A stretch of 64,000 bases of DNA from Ferriphaselus amnicola (GCF_000974685.2 NZ_AP018738.1:2294001-2358000), one strand, 5' to 3'. Positions 8,750 through 17,163 are shown, counted from the first letter of the stretch. Notes: generated from the letters alone by a model not told the origin. Numbers and translations: made by a program.

Positions 8750-10858
8750 TCAACTAGCCAAAACCCCATCCAACTCAAAGAAGCGGATCGTATTCCGACC
8801 TGAATCTTTGGCTGCATACATCGCATCATCAGCGCATTTCAAGATTGTGTCTTGCTTGGCTTCAGCGCCATTGAAAACTACGATGCCGATACTGGCTGTA
8901 CAGTGATGCGTCACTATAGTATCTACCCCATGTTCATCCACCGCCTTGAGAACATAAGGTTCCGCCAACTTGGCGAGGATCTTCTCTGTGACGATTCGCG
9001 CGAGTGCTGTAGCGGCAACCTTGTCTTCACCCAGCTCACTTAGCATCACCACGAACTCATCCCCGCCGAATCGGGCGACTGTATCCATTTCCCGTACACA
9101 GATTTTTAATCGATTCGCCACTTCGATTAGCAGTGAATCCCCCACCGCATGCCCATGAGAGTCATTGAGTGGTTTAAAGTTGTCCAAATCAAGGAACATC
9201 AATGCGCCATAAGTACCACTTCGTTTGCTGACCGCTATTGTTTGGCTCAATCTATCATTCATTAGACGACGATTGGGCAGCTTGGTGAGTGCATCATAGA
9301 AAGCCAAAAGATGGATTTGCTCTTCGTGGCGCTTACGCTCAGTGACGTCACTGAAAAACGCCGCCATGCGATTCTTTCCTGTTTGAAACGCATGCACCTC
9401 GAAGACACTGTGGATCTTATCGCCATCATAAGAAAATTGTTCTGTTTCAAAACGAACCCCAGTGGAAGCAACACGCCGGTAGGCATCAAGTATTTGTGAA
9501 TCTATCAGTGGAGGGAAAGCCTCCTCGATTGTTTTGCCGATGAACTGCTGATGATCTAATCCTAGGATACTCGTAGCTGCATTATTCGCACCCACAAAGA
9601 TAAGACTATGGTCTGGCATCAACTCATAAAGATGTGCACCGAACGGAGCGTTTTCGACGATATCACGCATCTTTGATTCGCTTTCTCGCAACGCCTGTTC
9701 TGCTCGTATGCGTTCGGTGATGTCGATGAATGTCGCTATCGCACCGACTAACACGCCCTCTTTTACGATCGGATGAGACCAATATTCAACAGGGACTTGC
9801 GTACCATCTTTGCGCCAGAACACCTCATCCGCCACATTGATCTCTTCCTGCTTCTCATAGGCGCGATACATCTTGCATTCACTTGCCGGATACATACTGC
9901 CGTCCGCGCGATGGTGGTGTATCAATTCATGGATATGTTTGCCGATGACCTCGTCACGATTCTGATAACCCAATATGTGCAAGAACGCCTCATTCACGAA
10001 GATACAATTGCCATCTGTATCGACTTCATACATGCCTTCCGCCATCGTGTTGAGTAGGCTCTGAAAACCTTCTCTTGAGTCTCTTAAAGCTTCGGAAGTG
10101 ACCAGCAGCTCACCTTTCTGTCGAGCCAAGGTATCCAGCATCTCATTTAGGTAATGAGCTAACACCCCCACCTCATCTTGAGACAAGATCTTTGCCCGTG
10201 CTTCCTCTTTACCTCGCGCAACCTCTGTTGCGACTTGCACCAAATGATTCAATCCATTAGTGAGTTTCCTCGACAACAGTAACGATATGGCAACCACCAA
10301 AAGCACTGCACTGATGGTGAAGTTTCGCCATGCGATTTTGATTGCCTCTATATTGGCATTCGCAGAATCCCTGCTCATCTCGACGCGCAACCATCCAACG
10401 TGCCGCTGACCTGCCATCACCGGATGAGCCACTGCGATGTAGTTCTTCTGGTCGGCGAGAACGATCTCCTCGCTCGACTTGGAGGCCAACAGATCAAGAC
10501 TGATCTTGTCGCTCATGAAAAGACCAATCTCATCAGGATTGGTCGACGCAAGGACTTGCCCATGTGGATCCACAAAATAGGCGCGCTGAATATCTTGTGC
10601 CTCATTGAATCCCAGCAACACTTCCTGCAATCCGGCCAAATCGCCCGCCAGTGCCCAAGATTTCGTACTCACGGATATCTCATGGGAGATGGCCAAAGCG
10701 CGCTCATTCGTTACCCGGTAGATGAAATCTCGCTGCTGGTCTAGTTGCCAGTATCCGAAGCTCAACATCAGTAGCAGAGCGGATGATCCGAACCAGACCA
10801 TCATCTGACGCCGGTTCGACCCTCGCAATAATGTGTCGCTGAACTTATCGAAGCTCAT
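8750..10858 (-). CDS. membrane diguanylate cyclase (periplasmic sensor, HAMP, PAS, GGDEF)
   Basis: Inner-membrane enzyme making c-di-GMP from GTP. A first transmembrane helix near residues 20-40 is followed by a periplasmic domain of about 130 residues, a second helix near 180-200, and a HAMP-like linker. Two PAS domains follow, each ending DITER/DVTERK, then a GGDEF domain with intact FGGDEF near residue 600. No EAL domain is present. The ATG at 10858 is preferred because GAGCGG lies just upstream. A GTG at 10867 would overlap the stop of the binding-protein gene by four bases. The coupled PhnD-like lipoprotein upstream probably presents a ligand to the periplasmic domain, which is inferred from gene pairing only. 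Confidence 0.92.
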   Translation of the reverse strand: MSFDKFSDTLLRGSNRRQMMVWFGSSALLLMLSFGYWQLDQQRDFIYRVTNERALAISHEISVSTKSWALAGDLAGLQEVLLGFNEAQDIQRAYFVDPHGQVLASTNPDEIGLFMSDKISLDLLASKSSEEIVLADQKNYIAVAHPVMAGQRHVGWLRVEMSRDSANANIEAIKIAWRNFTISAVLLVVAISLLLSRKLTNGLNHLVQVATEVARGKEEARAKILSQDEVGVLAHYLNEMLDTLARQKGELLVTSEALRDSREGFQSLLNTMAEGMYEVDTDGNCIFVNEAFLHILGYQNRDEVIGKHIHELIHHHRADGSMYPASECKMYRAYEKQEEINVADEVFWRKDGTQVPVEYWSHPIVKEGVLVGAIATFIDITERIRAEQALRESESKMRDIVENAPFGAHLYELMPDHSLIFVGANNAATSILGLDHQQFIGKTIEEAFPPLIDSQILDAYRRVASTGVRFETEQFSYDGDKIHSVFEVHAFQTGKNRMAAFFSDVTERKRHEEQIHLLAFYDALTKLPNRRLMNDRLSQTIAVSKRSGTYGALMFLDLDNFKPLNDSHGHAVGDSLLIEVANRLKICVREMDTVARFGGDEFVVMLSELGEDKVAATALARIVTEKILAKLAEPYVLKAVDEHGVDTIVTHHCTASIGIVVFNGAEAKQDTILKCADDAMYAAKDSGRNTIRFFELDGVLAS

Positions 10859-10863
10859 ATATA

Positions 10864-11769
10864 TCACCGCTCGATCGGGCGAACGACCTTGGAGAACCTC
10901 TCCAGATAATCTTCGACCGGTTTGTATGTCGCGTTGTTGGCTTTCTCGAATCTGGAGATAGGGAGCCGTTCCAACATATTTCTTCCCTCCGCACTCGTGT
11001 TTAATTCGAACAAGGCGACGGCGACCTTCTGCGTCATTTCAGGAGGTACATCCTTACGCACGACCCAAGCATTGTTGAGTAACGCTTCCGTTTGCCATTT
11101 GACTTCGAGTAGCGATGCCTTATCCGGATGTTCCTTGACGAAGGCTTTCCACGGCACCGGCCATGTCGCTCCGGCTGACACTTGGCCTAGATAGACGTTC
11201 ATGATGGATGACTCTTGTGAGCCTACATACACGTTCTCGATGTCGCGATTCACATCTAATCCGTGCGTATGTAAGTAGTACTGCGGCATCATGGTGGCGG
11301 CCAAGGCAGTGATGGCGGGATAAGATACTTTCTTACCTTTAAGATCTGCAACAGAACGTATCCCGGCATCTTTACGCACGAGGATGATGCCCCGAAAGTC
11401 GGCGTCGTCCCCCATCTTGCCGAACACGGCATAGCCCGCTTTCATCGACCTGACGGTTTGATAGGGGTTCGGCATCGCAAAATCAAAATAGCCACTGTAG
11501 AGCTTCTTATCGAACTCCTCATAATTTCGAGAAGCCTCTAGATGGAAATGTGCATTGGGAATCTTGGCATTGAGGAGATCCACGATAGGACCATAGACCT
11601 CGAACAACTTTTGAGGATTGTGTAAGGGATGGATACCTACGATGAATTCCATCGATGGGGCACTGGATTCCTTGCTAAAAGTTGGCTGATAAACCGGTTC
11701 GTCCTGCTTGTCACAAGAGATGCTCAGCAGTACGACGATCAATAGCACTAGGCGCTTCCACTGTTCCAT
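10864..11769 (-). CDS. PhnD-like substrate-binding lipoprotein
   Basis: Periplasmic ligand-binding protein of the phosphate/phosphonate (PhnD, type 2) fold. The N-terminus is a lipoprotein signal ending at LLSISCDKQ, so it is anchored to the membrane. Family features include VGIHPLHNPQKLFEVYGPI, DFAMPNPYQTVRSMKAGYAV, FRGIILVRKDAGI and a SVADLKGKKVSYPA segment. The ligand cannot be deduced. No ABC permease or ATPase gene is near. Instead the gene is coupled to a diguanylate cyclase, so a role in signal perception is more likely than uptake. Its upstream region (from 11770) holds the promoter and a dispersed repeat. Confidence 0.85.
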   Translation of the reverse strand: MEQWKRLVLLIVVLLSISCDKQDEPVYQPTFSKESSAPSMEFIVGIHPLHNPQKLFEVYGPIVDLLNAKIPNAHFHLEASRNYEEFDKKLYSGYFDFAMPNPYQTVRSMKAGYAVFGKMGDDADFRGIILVRKDAGIRSVADLKGKKVSYPAITALAATMMPQYYLHTHGLDVNRDIENVYVGSQESSIMNVYLGQVSAGATWPVPWKAFVKEHPDKASLLEVKWQTEALLNNAWVVRKDVPPEMTQKVAVALFELNTSAEGRNMLERLPISRFEKANNATYKPVEDYLERFSKVVRPIER

Positions 11770-12123
11770 TTTATTTTTTACTCCTCGTTTGGATGCTACT
11801 CCGTTATTGATGCGTGCAAAAGGATTGGGCAGCGATAGACGAGGCGATTACTCAGTCTTGAATCGTCATTATTTGGAGGATGAAAAAACACTCACAGCTC
11901 ATGCGTCGGCAATCGGCATGAATCAGATATTCTTGAGCGTTTGTGATCGAAGAATCACGCTGTTATGGGAAAGGCAGAACGTGTGTCTGATTCCAGATCG
12001 AACCGGGGTGGATCGAACTGAAGGACTAGCTCAGTCGGATCGCTTCGAATAGCACACCGCAGGGTGAACTAATGGCTGAACTATTGTCGAGCGTCCAATA
12101 GCGTAAATACAAGAACGGCTCTG

Positions 12124-12254
12124 ATGGGTTAGAAAGCGACGGCCAAACATCAAAAACTCTTAGTTTTGAACGTCCGCTGTCAGGAGTGAAGCGGACTCCC
12201 TTTAGAATTTTCATGCAGCCTTCTCAGCTATTCCCCACCGTCTCTTATGGCCGA
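12124..12254 (-). repeat. copy B of the ~132-bp dispersed inverted repeat
   Basis: The reverse complement of this segment aligns with 4063-4195 from end to end. The mismatches are concentrated in the middle (around 12195-12215) and near the distal end. It lies about 355 bp upstream of the PhnD-like gene. Confidence 0.7.
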
Positions 12255-12442
12255 ATTCCTGACCGTCACATCCTTGGCCTGAGCTGCCGCTGGCGTACTA
12301 CCCAACCTAGGTCTGCTATGCGACTGACACCGGTCATCATTAGGGAAACTGCCGCCAGTTTGAAAGAGGTGTCACAACGACCATTTACACAAAATTTCTT
12401 ACACCCTCGAACCGGCCAGCAGGCCTTCGAGTTAAAGCGGTG

Positions 12443-12551
12443 TGCCAGTTTTATGGCAGTTTTCTGCCAGTTTCCGTGCTAAAACATACATATTTCTGTA
12501 CTGTCGATTTTCACAAAGTCTGTTCTGCCAGTTTTCTGCCAGTTTTGTGTA
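12443..12551 (+). repeat. cluster of short TGCCAGTTTT direct repeats
   Basis: TGCCAGTTTT or a near form appears at 12443, 12465, 12526 and 12537. The phrase ttctgccagtttt is repeated back to back near 12523-12546. A related ggcagtttt lies at 12455, and gccgccagttt lies further upstream at about 12351. The spacings are about 22, 61 and 11 bases, so this is not a strict tandem array. The cluster ends about 45 bp from the stop codon of the next gene. It may be a protein binding cluster or a decayed iteron set; nothing fixes the role. Confidence 0.5.
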
Positions 12552-12591
12552 AGTTTCTGTGTTGAATTTACACATTTATGTGTAAGTAGAT

Positions 12592-13053
12592 TTAATCAAG
12601 ACCTCCAGCCATAAAGCTAACCACATCATCGTGTACCCGGTGATAGCTCCTGCCAAGCTGCTTGGCAATCTGATAGATATTCAAGTCTCCATTCGACGCA
12701 ACAAGTAGGCGCAGGGTAGCGAGTTTTTTCTTTGGATAAAGAGCAATTTCCGGCACAACTCGAAATCCGATGTCGCCGACAACATACAGGCTCCATGCGC
12801 CATCCAAGATGGCTTTCTTATCCTCAAACAACCGGTCTTCCTTGCGAAAATCACCCCATTTTCGAATGAAATTTTCTTTCCCAAGGAGGTCGATAAAATT
12901 CCTTGGCTCCATAAAGTTCACGCTGGCTCGGATAAATTCTGGGTTCTTTAAGTCGATTTCGGCTTGCCATCGATTCAGGGTCATTTTTCCACGATCCCAG
13001 AAAGCCATTCGCTTGGCATTCTCCCAAGTTTCATTTCTATTCGGTTTTGTCAT
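12592..13053 (-). CDS. unknown protein with C-terminal helix-turn-helix
   Basis: 153 residues, no recognised family by name. The C-terminal third (LATLRLLVASNGDLNIYQIA, then KQLGRSYHRVHDDVVSF) looks like a winged or helix-turn-helix DNA-binding unit of the kind seen in small MarR/HVO_A0114-type regulators. The N-terminal half is basic and aromatic-rich. The protein stops soon after the recognition helix (MAGGLD), which is short for such a domain. It lies 74 bp downstream of another unknown minus-strand gene, possibly cotranscribed. A toxin-antitoxin or regulator pair is conceivable but is not shown by any motif. Confidence 0.6.
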   Translation of the reverse strand: MTKPNRNETWENAKRMAFWDRGKMTLNRWQAEIDLKNPEFIRASVNFMEPRNFIDLLGKENFIRKWGDFRKEDRLFEDKKAILDGAWSLYVVGDIGFRVVPEIALYPKKKLATLRLLVASNGDLNIYQIAKQLGRSYHRVHDDVVSFMAGGLD

Positions 13054-13127
13054 ACTACGGAAAGTAGAATTAAGTCGATATACTCTGGTTTCAGTCAGAT
13101 TTATTCTCGCAGCGATTCATATACTGG

Positions 13128-13538
13128 TTACGCTCGCCAAACTCTCTCTGTTTCAATTGAAGAAGATTCACTCGAAAAATAGTTACCGTAGTATTTTTTA
13201 CCAATATTCGTGACTATCAGGAATTCGTCATTTTTCGTGGTTTTCCAAATTTCAGAAATGGCATTCATCTGAATCTGGTCTGAATGATTCATGCCACTCG
13301 GACTAATTACATATAGTTGAACGGTGGCAATGCGCTCTGACATTTCGGTCAGAAATTGCAAAGTCTGGCGAATGTCGGGAAACATGAACTGAAATTTCAT
13401 CCCACTCCCGCAAGTTTCATACGCCACCCAGTAGTAGGGCTTATCCGAAGTTAACTCTAGCCAGCACCAACTTCGAATCCCTGGTGGCGCAAAATTTGGC
13501 GGGAGAGAGAGCTCTGCTGAATCTTCGGTGTGGAACAT
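13128..13538 (-). CDS. unknown 136-residue protein
   Basis: No family recognised. The sequence is rich in Ser, Trp and Tyr (SWCWLELTSDKPYYWVAYET), shows no signal peptide or membrane helix and has a predicted mixed alpha/beta character. It precedes the helix-turn-helix gene on the same strand, with a 74-bp gap. A plus-strand regulator (13617) starts 78 bp from its ATG, so the gap between them is a divergent promoter region. The A+T-richer base use fits accessory DNA. Confidence 0.5.
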   Translation of the reverse strand: MFHTEDSAELSLPPNFAPPGIRSWCWLELTSDKPYYWVAYETCGSGMKFQFMFPDIRQTLQFLTEMSERIATVQLYVISPSGMNHSDQIQMNAISEIWKTTKNDEFLIVTNIGKKYYGNYFSSESSSIETERVWRA

Positions 13539-13616
13539 GGCTTATTGGGAATAATCAGGCTGGTATGTTGATTATATTCCGTGGACTGACAATCTCACAA
13601 GCATCATTCTTCGTTC

Positions 13617-13856
13617 ATGGAATCTCATGACGACTTCGAAAGCCTCCTTCAGCAATTGGCCTATAGGATAAAAATCTTACGTCAGCAGGCTGGTCTGTCA
13701 CAGGAGGGGCTGGCACTTGCCGCAGGAGTCGATCGCACCTATGTATCTCAATTGGAGAGGGGGATAGCAAACCCCTCCCTTCTAATTCTCCATCGGATAT
13801 CAAAGGTTCTGAATACAGACGTACAGCTGTTACTAGAAAAGGCTGGAACTCATTAA
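13617..13856 (+). CDS. Cro/CI-type (XRE) regulator
   Basis: 79-residue DNA-binding protein made almost entirely of one helix-turn-helix domain: RIKILRQQAGLSQEGLALAA, then GVDRTYVSQLERGIANPSL. This type often controls restriction-modification or mobile-element genes. Here it is the first of four small regulators between 13.6 and 15.4 kb. It is divergent from the unknown gene at 13128-13538. No clear Shine-Dalgarno sequence is seen before the ATG. Confidence 0.88.
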   Translation: MESHDDFESLLQQLAYRIKILRQQAGLSQEGLALAAGVDRTYVSQLERGIANPSLLILHRISKVLNTDVQLLLEKAGTH

Positions 13857-14028
13857 TTCACCTTGGATATTTCCCCAAAGGCTCTCCCTGCCCTCTTTGT
13901 AGTGCTGAACTATGTAGTTATGGCATTATTTGAATCGATCCACAGGCACGAAACTTAATCACCCGCAGCTTCAATAATAGCTGGAAGCTTCACTGAAACA
14001 ACGAACGCAAATATCCGATCAAGGTTGC

Positions 14029-14238
14029 TCAATCCTTGTCATCGACAAATTCGAACAGCTCTCCAACCTGACAACCAAAAAGTTTGCAAAGTGCATCGAT
14101 AGTTTCGATGTCCACACGACTGGCCGTTTCATCAAACAACAGCGTGATTGAATTTCGGTGCAGCCCAGTTGCCCGAGCCACATCAACAATTTTCATCTTT
14201 CGCTCGCCCATAATGCGAGACAAGTGACATTTAATCAT
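14029..14238 (-). CDS. small XRE regulator (YozG-like)
   Basis: 69 residues: MIKCHLSRIMGERKMKIVDV, ATGLHRNSITLLFDE, then IDALCKLFGCQVGELFEFV. This matches the short one-domain helix-turn-helix proteins of the YozG/HTH_26 kind, ending in the usual acidic tail. It is divergent from the regulator at 14387, with about 150 bp between them that probably carries both promoters and operators. Confidence 0.85.
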   Translation of the reverse strand: MIKCHLSRIMGERKMKIVDVARATGLHRNSITLLFDETASRVDIETIDALCKLFGCQVGELFEFVDDKD

Positions 14239-14386
14239 TCTGCATGAATATTATTTACGTTAACTATACTTTTGCTATTGTGGAGTGATATTTTACATCG
14301 TATAATGTTACTCAGGATGACATTTAGATCCCTTGAAAGAATAAATGCATCTTAAAGTACACTTCATTCACTTAATCGGAGGCATT

Positions 14387-14743
14387 ATGGCACATTGTCA
14401 CGCAGTATCAGCTACCCAAATGGTCACACCAACCGAACTTCAGGAGCACGCTGAACAGCTCTCGCAAAAACAAATTAACCTTGCTGTAGGCCGGGACATC
14501 AAGCGACTCATTCGTAAGAAAAATCGCGAACGTGGCTGGTCGCTGAAAGAGCTCGCAGCAGAGCTGAATGTCAGCTTGATATATTTGCGGTCTTTGTCGA
14601 ATGGGGCTCGATCCTTCAGATCGGTGAGCGAAGCTATACGTCACCGTCTGTGTATGTATTTGACCATTTCCAATCTCGAATTCCTCGTCCACACCGGAGA
14701 AATCTCAATTGACGAAGTGAAGTCAGTCGCGATGAAATACTGA
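14387..14743 (+). CDS. helix-turn-helix regulator
   Basis: 118-residue cytoplasmic protein with a central XRE-like helix-turn-helix (RERGWSLKELAAELNVSLIY, LRSLSNGARSF). The ATG at 14387 is chosen because GGAGG lies seven bases upstream, whereas an earlier in-frame ATG at 14345 has no such site. The N-terminal ~45 residues are of unknown function. A perfect stem-loop follows five bases after the stop. It is divergent from the small regulator at 14029-14238. Confidence 0.75.
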   Translation: MAHCHAVSATQMVTPTELQEHAEQLSQKQINLAVGRDIKRLIRKKNRERGWSLKELAAELNVSLIYLRSLSNGARSFRSVSEAIRHRLCMYLTISNLEFLVHTGEISIDEVKSVAMKY

Positions 14744-14747
14744 CTTG

Positions 14748-14781
14748 ATGGGCACATTTACCCAATGGTAAATGTGCCCAT
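14748..14781 (+). terminator. stem-loop after the 14387-14743 gene
   Basis: A perfect 15-bp stem (atgggcacatttacc with ggtaaatgtgcccat) encloses a caat loop, followed by attgtt. It lies just after the stop codon and is probably a factor-independent terminator, though the T-run is short. Confidence 0.65.
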
Positions 14782-14994
14782 ATTGTTAATGCTTCCGATT
14801 GATATCGTCGAGTAAGCTGCGGGCGCTATCGAACTCGACTTCCTCAATCGTCATCCATAGCATCGTTGACAAAGGCCACTTGGTCTTCGCATTAGTTGCA
14901 TGTTAGCAGAGCCGATCCATACTGCGCGCACACCCCACTAAGTGCGGCAAGAATCAAGGGGCCATCTGCAATGCGAACCCTCCTAAGGCAATCC

Positions 14995-15387
14995 CTACCG
15001 AGTCTCTATTTTTTTCAACGAGGCCACCAAACTTCGAACCACTGTTTGATGCTCTTCAGAAAGATCGGCAATGGCTCGCATCAAAGCGTAGTCCAGCATT
15101 GGAGCCACTTCCACTTGAGCAGCCACCCCGGACTCTGCTTGACCGCCAAATCGTAACCAATCGGCACTGACTTTCAGCAGTTGCGCTAATACGCGCAGCT
15201 TATCTTGGCTAGGTATCGCTTCAGCCATCAACCACTTTCTGACCCCATAAGAGGATATAGGATTGCCGGGATAGCGCCGATTGAATTCGCGCGCTAACGC
15301 GGCCGGGCTATCACTTCTTAGCCCAGCCTCCTCCAACGACTCTCGCAGACGTTTGCTGAACTCTTTGCGTTCTTTTATAGCTTCCAT
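14995..15387 (-). CDS. phage-type CI/Cro-like repressor
   Basis: About 130 residues with an N-terminal helix-turn-helix (EFSKRLRESLEEAGL, SSYGVRKWLMAEAIPSQDKL) and LAQLLKVSADWLRFG, the typical end of a phage Cro/CI DNA-binding domain. A short helical C-terminal part (LSEEHQTVVRSLVASLKKI) could mediate dimerisation. No LexA-like protease residues are seen, so it is not an SOS-cleaved repressor. The ATG at 15387 is preferred; one at 15414 is also possible. It is divergent from the small membrane gene at 15530, with two inverted repeats in the gap as candidate operators. Confidence 0.8.
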   Translation of the reverse strand: MEAIKERKEFSKRLRESLEEAGLRSDSPAALAREFNRRYPGNPISSYGVRKWLMAEAIPSQDKLRVLAQLLKVSADWLRFGGQAESGVAAQVEVAPMLDYALMRAIADLSEEHQTVVRSLVASLKKIETR

Positions 15388-15437
15388 GTTCAAGAAACTA
15401 ACAAGCCAGCCCATATCTATCAGTTTCTATTTTGATG

Positions 15438-15478
15438 GTGACTGTTTGTCACGTTTCTGGTATTTTTGCAAACCAGAA
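15438..15478. promoter_or_regulatory. two candidate operator palindromes
   Basis: GTGAC-N5-GTCAC at 15438-15452 and TTCTGGT-N10-ACCAGAA at 15455-15478 lie back to back. They sit between a divergent phage-type repressor (start 15387 or 15414) and the small membrane gene starting at 15530. The position suits autoregulation by the repressor. This is inference from position and symmetry. Confidence 0.4.
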
Positions 15479-15529
15479 GTTTATTTACGTTCGCAACTAA
15501 CCAACCGATATTCTCAATACAACTGAATC

Positions 15530-15709
15530 ATGCGCCCTGACCTTCTATTCCTACTGTGCTTGTGGGTTGTCGTCATCTTCGCTGGCAAATATTTAATCGA
15601 GCATGCCAAGCGCAATGCCAAGGACAAACGTGAAATGAGGGAACGAACCGAACGAGATCGGCTTCGAAAAGAGCGCGCAAAAATAGGCAGAGGTGGACGG
15701 GTTCGGTAG
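15530..15709 (+). CDS. 59-residue single-pass membrane protein
   Basis: Short gene starting MRPDLLFLLCLWVVVIFAGK: one N-terminal membrane helix followed by a highly charged, Arg/Lys/Glu-rich cytoplasmic tail (EHAKRNAKDKREMRERTERD). The family is not recognised. Its compact one-helix plus charged-tail build and a clean reading frame downstream of operator-like palindromes suggest it is real. It is divergent from the phage-type repressor, as lysogeny or element maintenance genes often are, but no function is proposed. Confidence 0.5.
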   Translation: MRPDLLFLLCLWVVVIFAGKYLIEHAKRNAKDKREMRERTERDRLRKERAKIGRGGRVR

Positions 15710-15766
15710 CCAGCTCAGGGGCAACGAAGATACCCCGCCATCAGAGCCGCGCCATTCGGTCATCTG

Positions 15767-16144
15767 CTAGGCGGTACGAGTACCAGAATAGCGGGACATA
15801 AAATACCGGCCTAAACCAGCCGTGACCACTCCAGCAATCGCCGGCAATATCAAAAAGGCCAAGATACTGCCAACAACCGGGACCGCCTTCAATATTGTTA
15901 CAGCCGCCCGACTCAAAGGAAGCACTGCCAAGGCTACGATGATCGCCACAATCATCCATTTCGCCGTATGTATCTTATCGAACCCGCCGTATGTTTTGGC
16001 CAACTCTGACAGCATCAAAAGTTGGACGACAATGATCGCAACTACGCCCAAGACTGGAATTGGTAAGAAACCAAGGCATAATGCCCAAAGTGAATACTTG
16101 CGGATAATTTTCAATACTAGGCTGTTTGAGTTGTTGGCAGTCAT
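15767..16144 (-). CDS. DUF697-like membrane protein
   Basis: 125 residues with three or four hydrophobic helices. The start resembles the DUF697/YcjF membrane domain: KIIRKYSLWALCLGFLPIPV, then LMLSELAKTYG, then SRAAVTILKAVPVVGSILAF. Such domains are inner-membrane proteins of poorly known role and are sometimes fused to small GTPases; no GTPase part is present here. It is transcribed towards, and convergent with, the small plus-strand gene at 15530. Confidence 0.65.
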   Translation of the reverse strand: MTANNSNSLVLKIIRKYSLWALCLGFLPIPVLGVVAIIVVQLLMLSELAKTYGGFDKIHTAKWMIVAIIVALAVLPLSRAAVTILKAVPVVGSILAFLILPAIAGVVTAGLGRYFMSRYSGTRTA

Positions 16145-16250
16145 GGTTCAGGTTTTGCGTTTCAAAATGTCATGATTCGCTCCATACTACCGACGACTGA
16201 GCACCATCACTTTGAAATATTTTAAACTGTACATCTCAAAAAACTCGATC

Positions 16251-16523
16251 ATGGAAAACGATGGCTCCACAACCATTGAGCTTGGAAAGGCTGCATGGCA
16301 AGAAGCTCATGAGCGCTGGAAAGAGGTGCCCTATGAGTTATTCACTGAGGTGACCATTTCCCTGCTGCCCGAACCACATCGAACTCAGGCGGCAATCAAG
16401 TGGGACAAGCTGAGCACTCCTAGATTCACTGGAGGCACACCAGTGCTCGCGACTACCGAAAATCGAAGAGCCAAAATCCTGATGTTTCCAATCACCCGCC
16501 GTAAACCTGAATATCAGCCATAG
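16251..16523 (+). CDS. unknown 90-residue protein
   Basis: No family recognised. The protein is soluble, with one helix-forming stretch (ELGKAAWQEAHERWKEVPYE) and a basic tail. The first in-frame ATG (16251) is used; a longer version from a TTG at 16212 has no ribosome site either. It lies in the accessory region and is divergent from the DUF697-like gene, with about 100 bp between. Confidence 0.4.
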   Translation: MENDGSTTIELGKAAWQEAHERWKEVPYELFTEVTISLLPEPHRTQAAIKWDKLSTPRFTGGTPVLATTENRRAKILMFPITRRKPEYQP

Positions 16524-17055
16524 TTGGCGGGGGACTGTGACCTAATATAGGAATTGGAATAACTTTAGCAAAGCACTACCCGCAGCTGAAGAGATACTCC
16601 CCCGCTCACAACCTATCAATCCCCCTGCCACTTCGTGTGGTGCAAAATTCTTGATTTCCCTCAGACCGCAGTTTTCGCGCAAAAACTCACGATTGCTTTT
16701 AATACCCCTCCTCTGCCTTGCCAAAGATATGTCCGTTCCAGCGGCCAAGTCAGCGCCAACTACCGAAGAAGTTCCTGCACTTCTATGGAAAAGCCGAAGC
16801 TAGATTCTTTAACCCGTCCAATTCAGAAAGTGGAGTATGACTGCCAGTCACCACGCGACCGATGAACTATTGAATGGCAGCAATATGAACAGCAGAATTT
16901 ACTGTGATCTGGCGGTTGCCTGCCATTTTCGGTCGCTTAATACCGATGCTGGTAAAGCTCATTCTTTGGCTATGGCGGGCGGCGGCAATTTGCTGAAAAG
17001 GCTGTCGGGGTTGTCTGCCAGAATGTCTGCTTTCAGCTTGTTGAACAATTGCGTA

Positions 17056-17089
17056 TTGTTTGCGTAGGTGGGATGACCCAGTGTGCGCA
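17056..17089 (+). repeat. 34-bp direct repeat, left copy
   Basis: It matches 27562-27595 at 30 of 34 positions in the same orientation, starting ttgtttgcg and ending agtgtgcgca. The two copies flank the restriction operon, the structured region and the mobilisation-like genes. A related gtgcgcgcatcaaca at 17192 matches gtgcgcatcaaca just after the right copy. Confidence 0.6.
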
Positions 17090-17094
17090 AATCT

Positions 17095-17163
17095 GACTAC
17101 CCAGGGCGATGGGTAAGTTACCCTTTCATGGAAACACGGTTCGGCGATATTTGCTGGGTAGTC
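17095..17163 (-). terminator. possible hairpin downstream of hsdR
   Basis: GACTACCCAG at 17095-17104 pairs with CTGGGTAGTC at 17154-17163. The loop holds a small near-palindrome, gggtaagttaccc. It lies about 50 bp past the hsdR stop. It could end the restriction operon transcript, but there is no T-run. Confidence 0.35.

Larger units (their letters stand above)
11770..12591. other. 822-bp gene-free stretch with repeats
   Basis: No gene is supported here. The stretch contains the second copy of the inverted repeat (12124-12254) and a run of short TGCCAGTTTT-type repeats (12443-12551). It marks the change from the signalling cluster to the accessory genes. Short frames here lack start signals and family resemblance. 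Confidence 0.6.

Noticed and set aside
16837-17067. 76-residue frame before the hsdR hairpin
   Set aside because: No start signal, no similarity, and it ends in the direct repeat.
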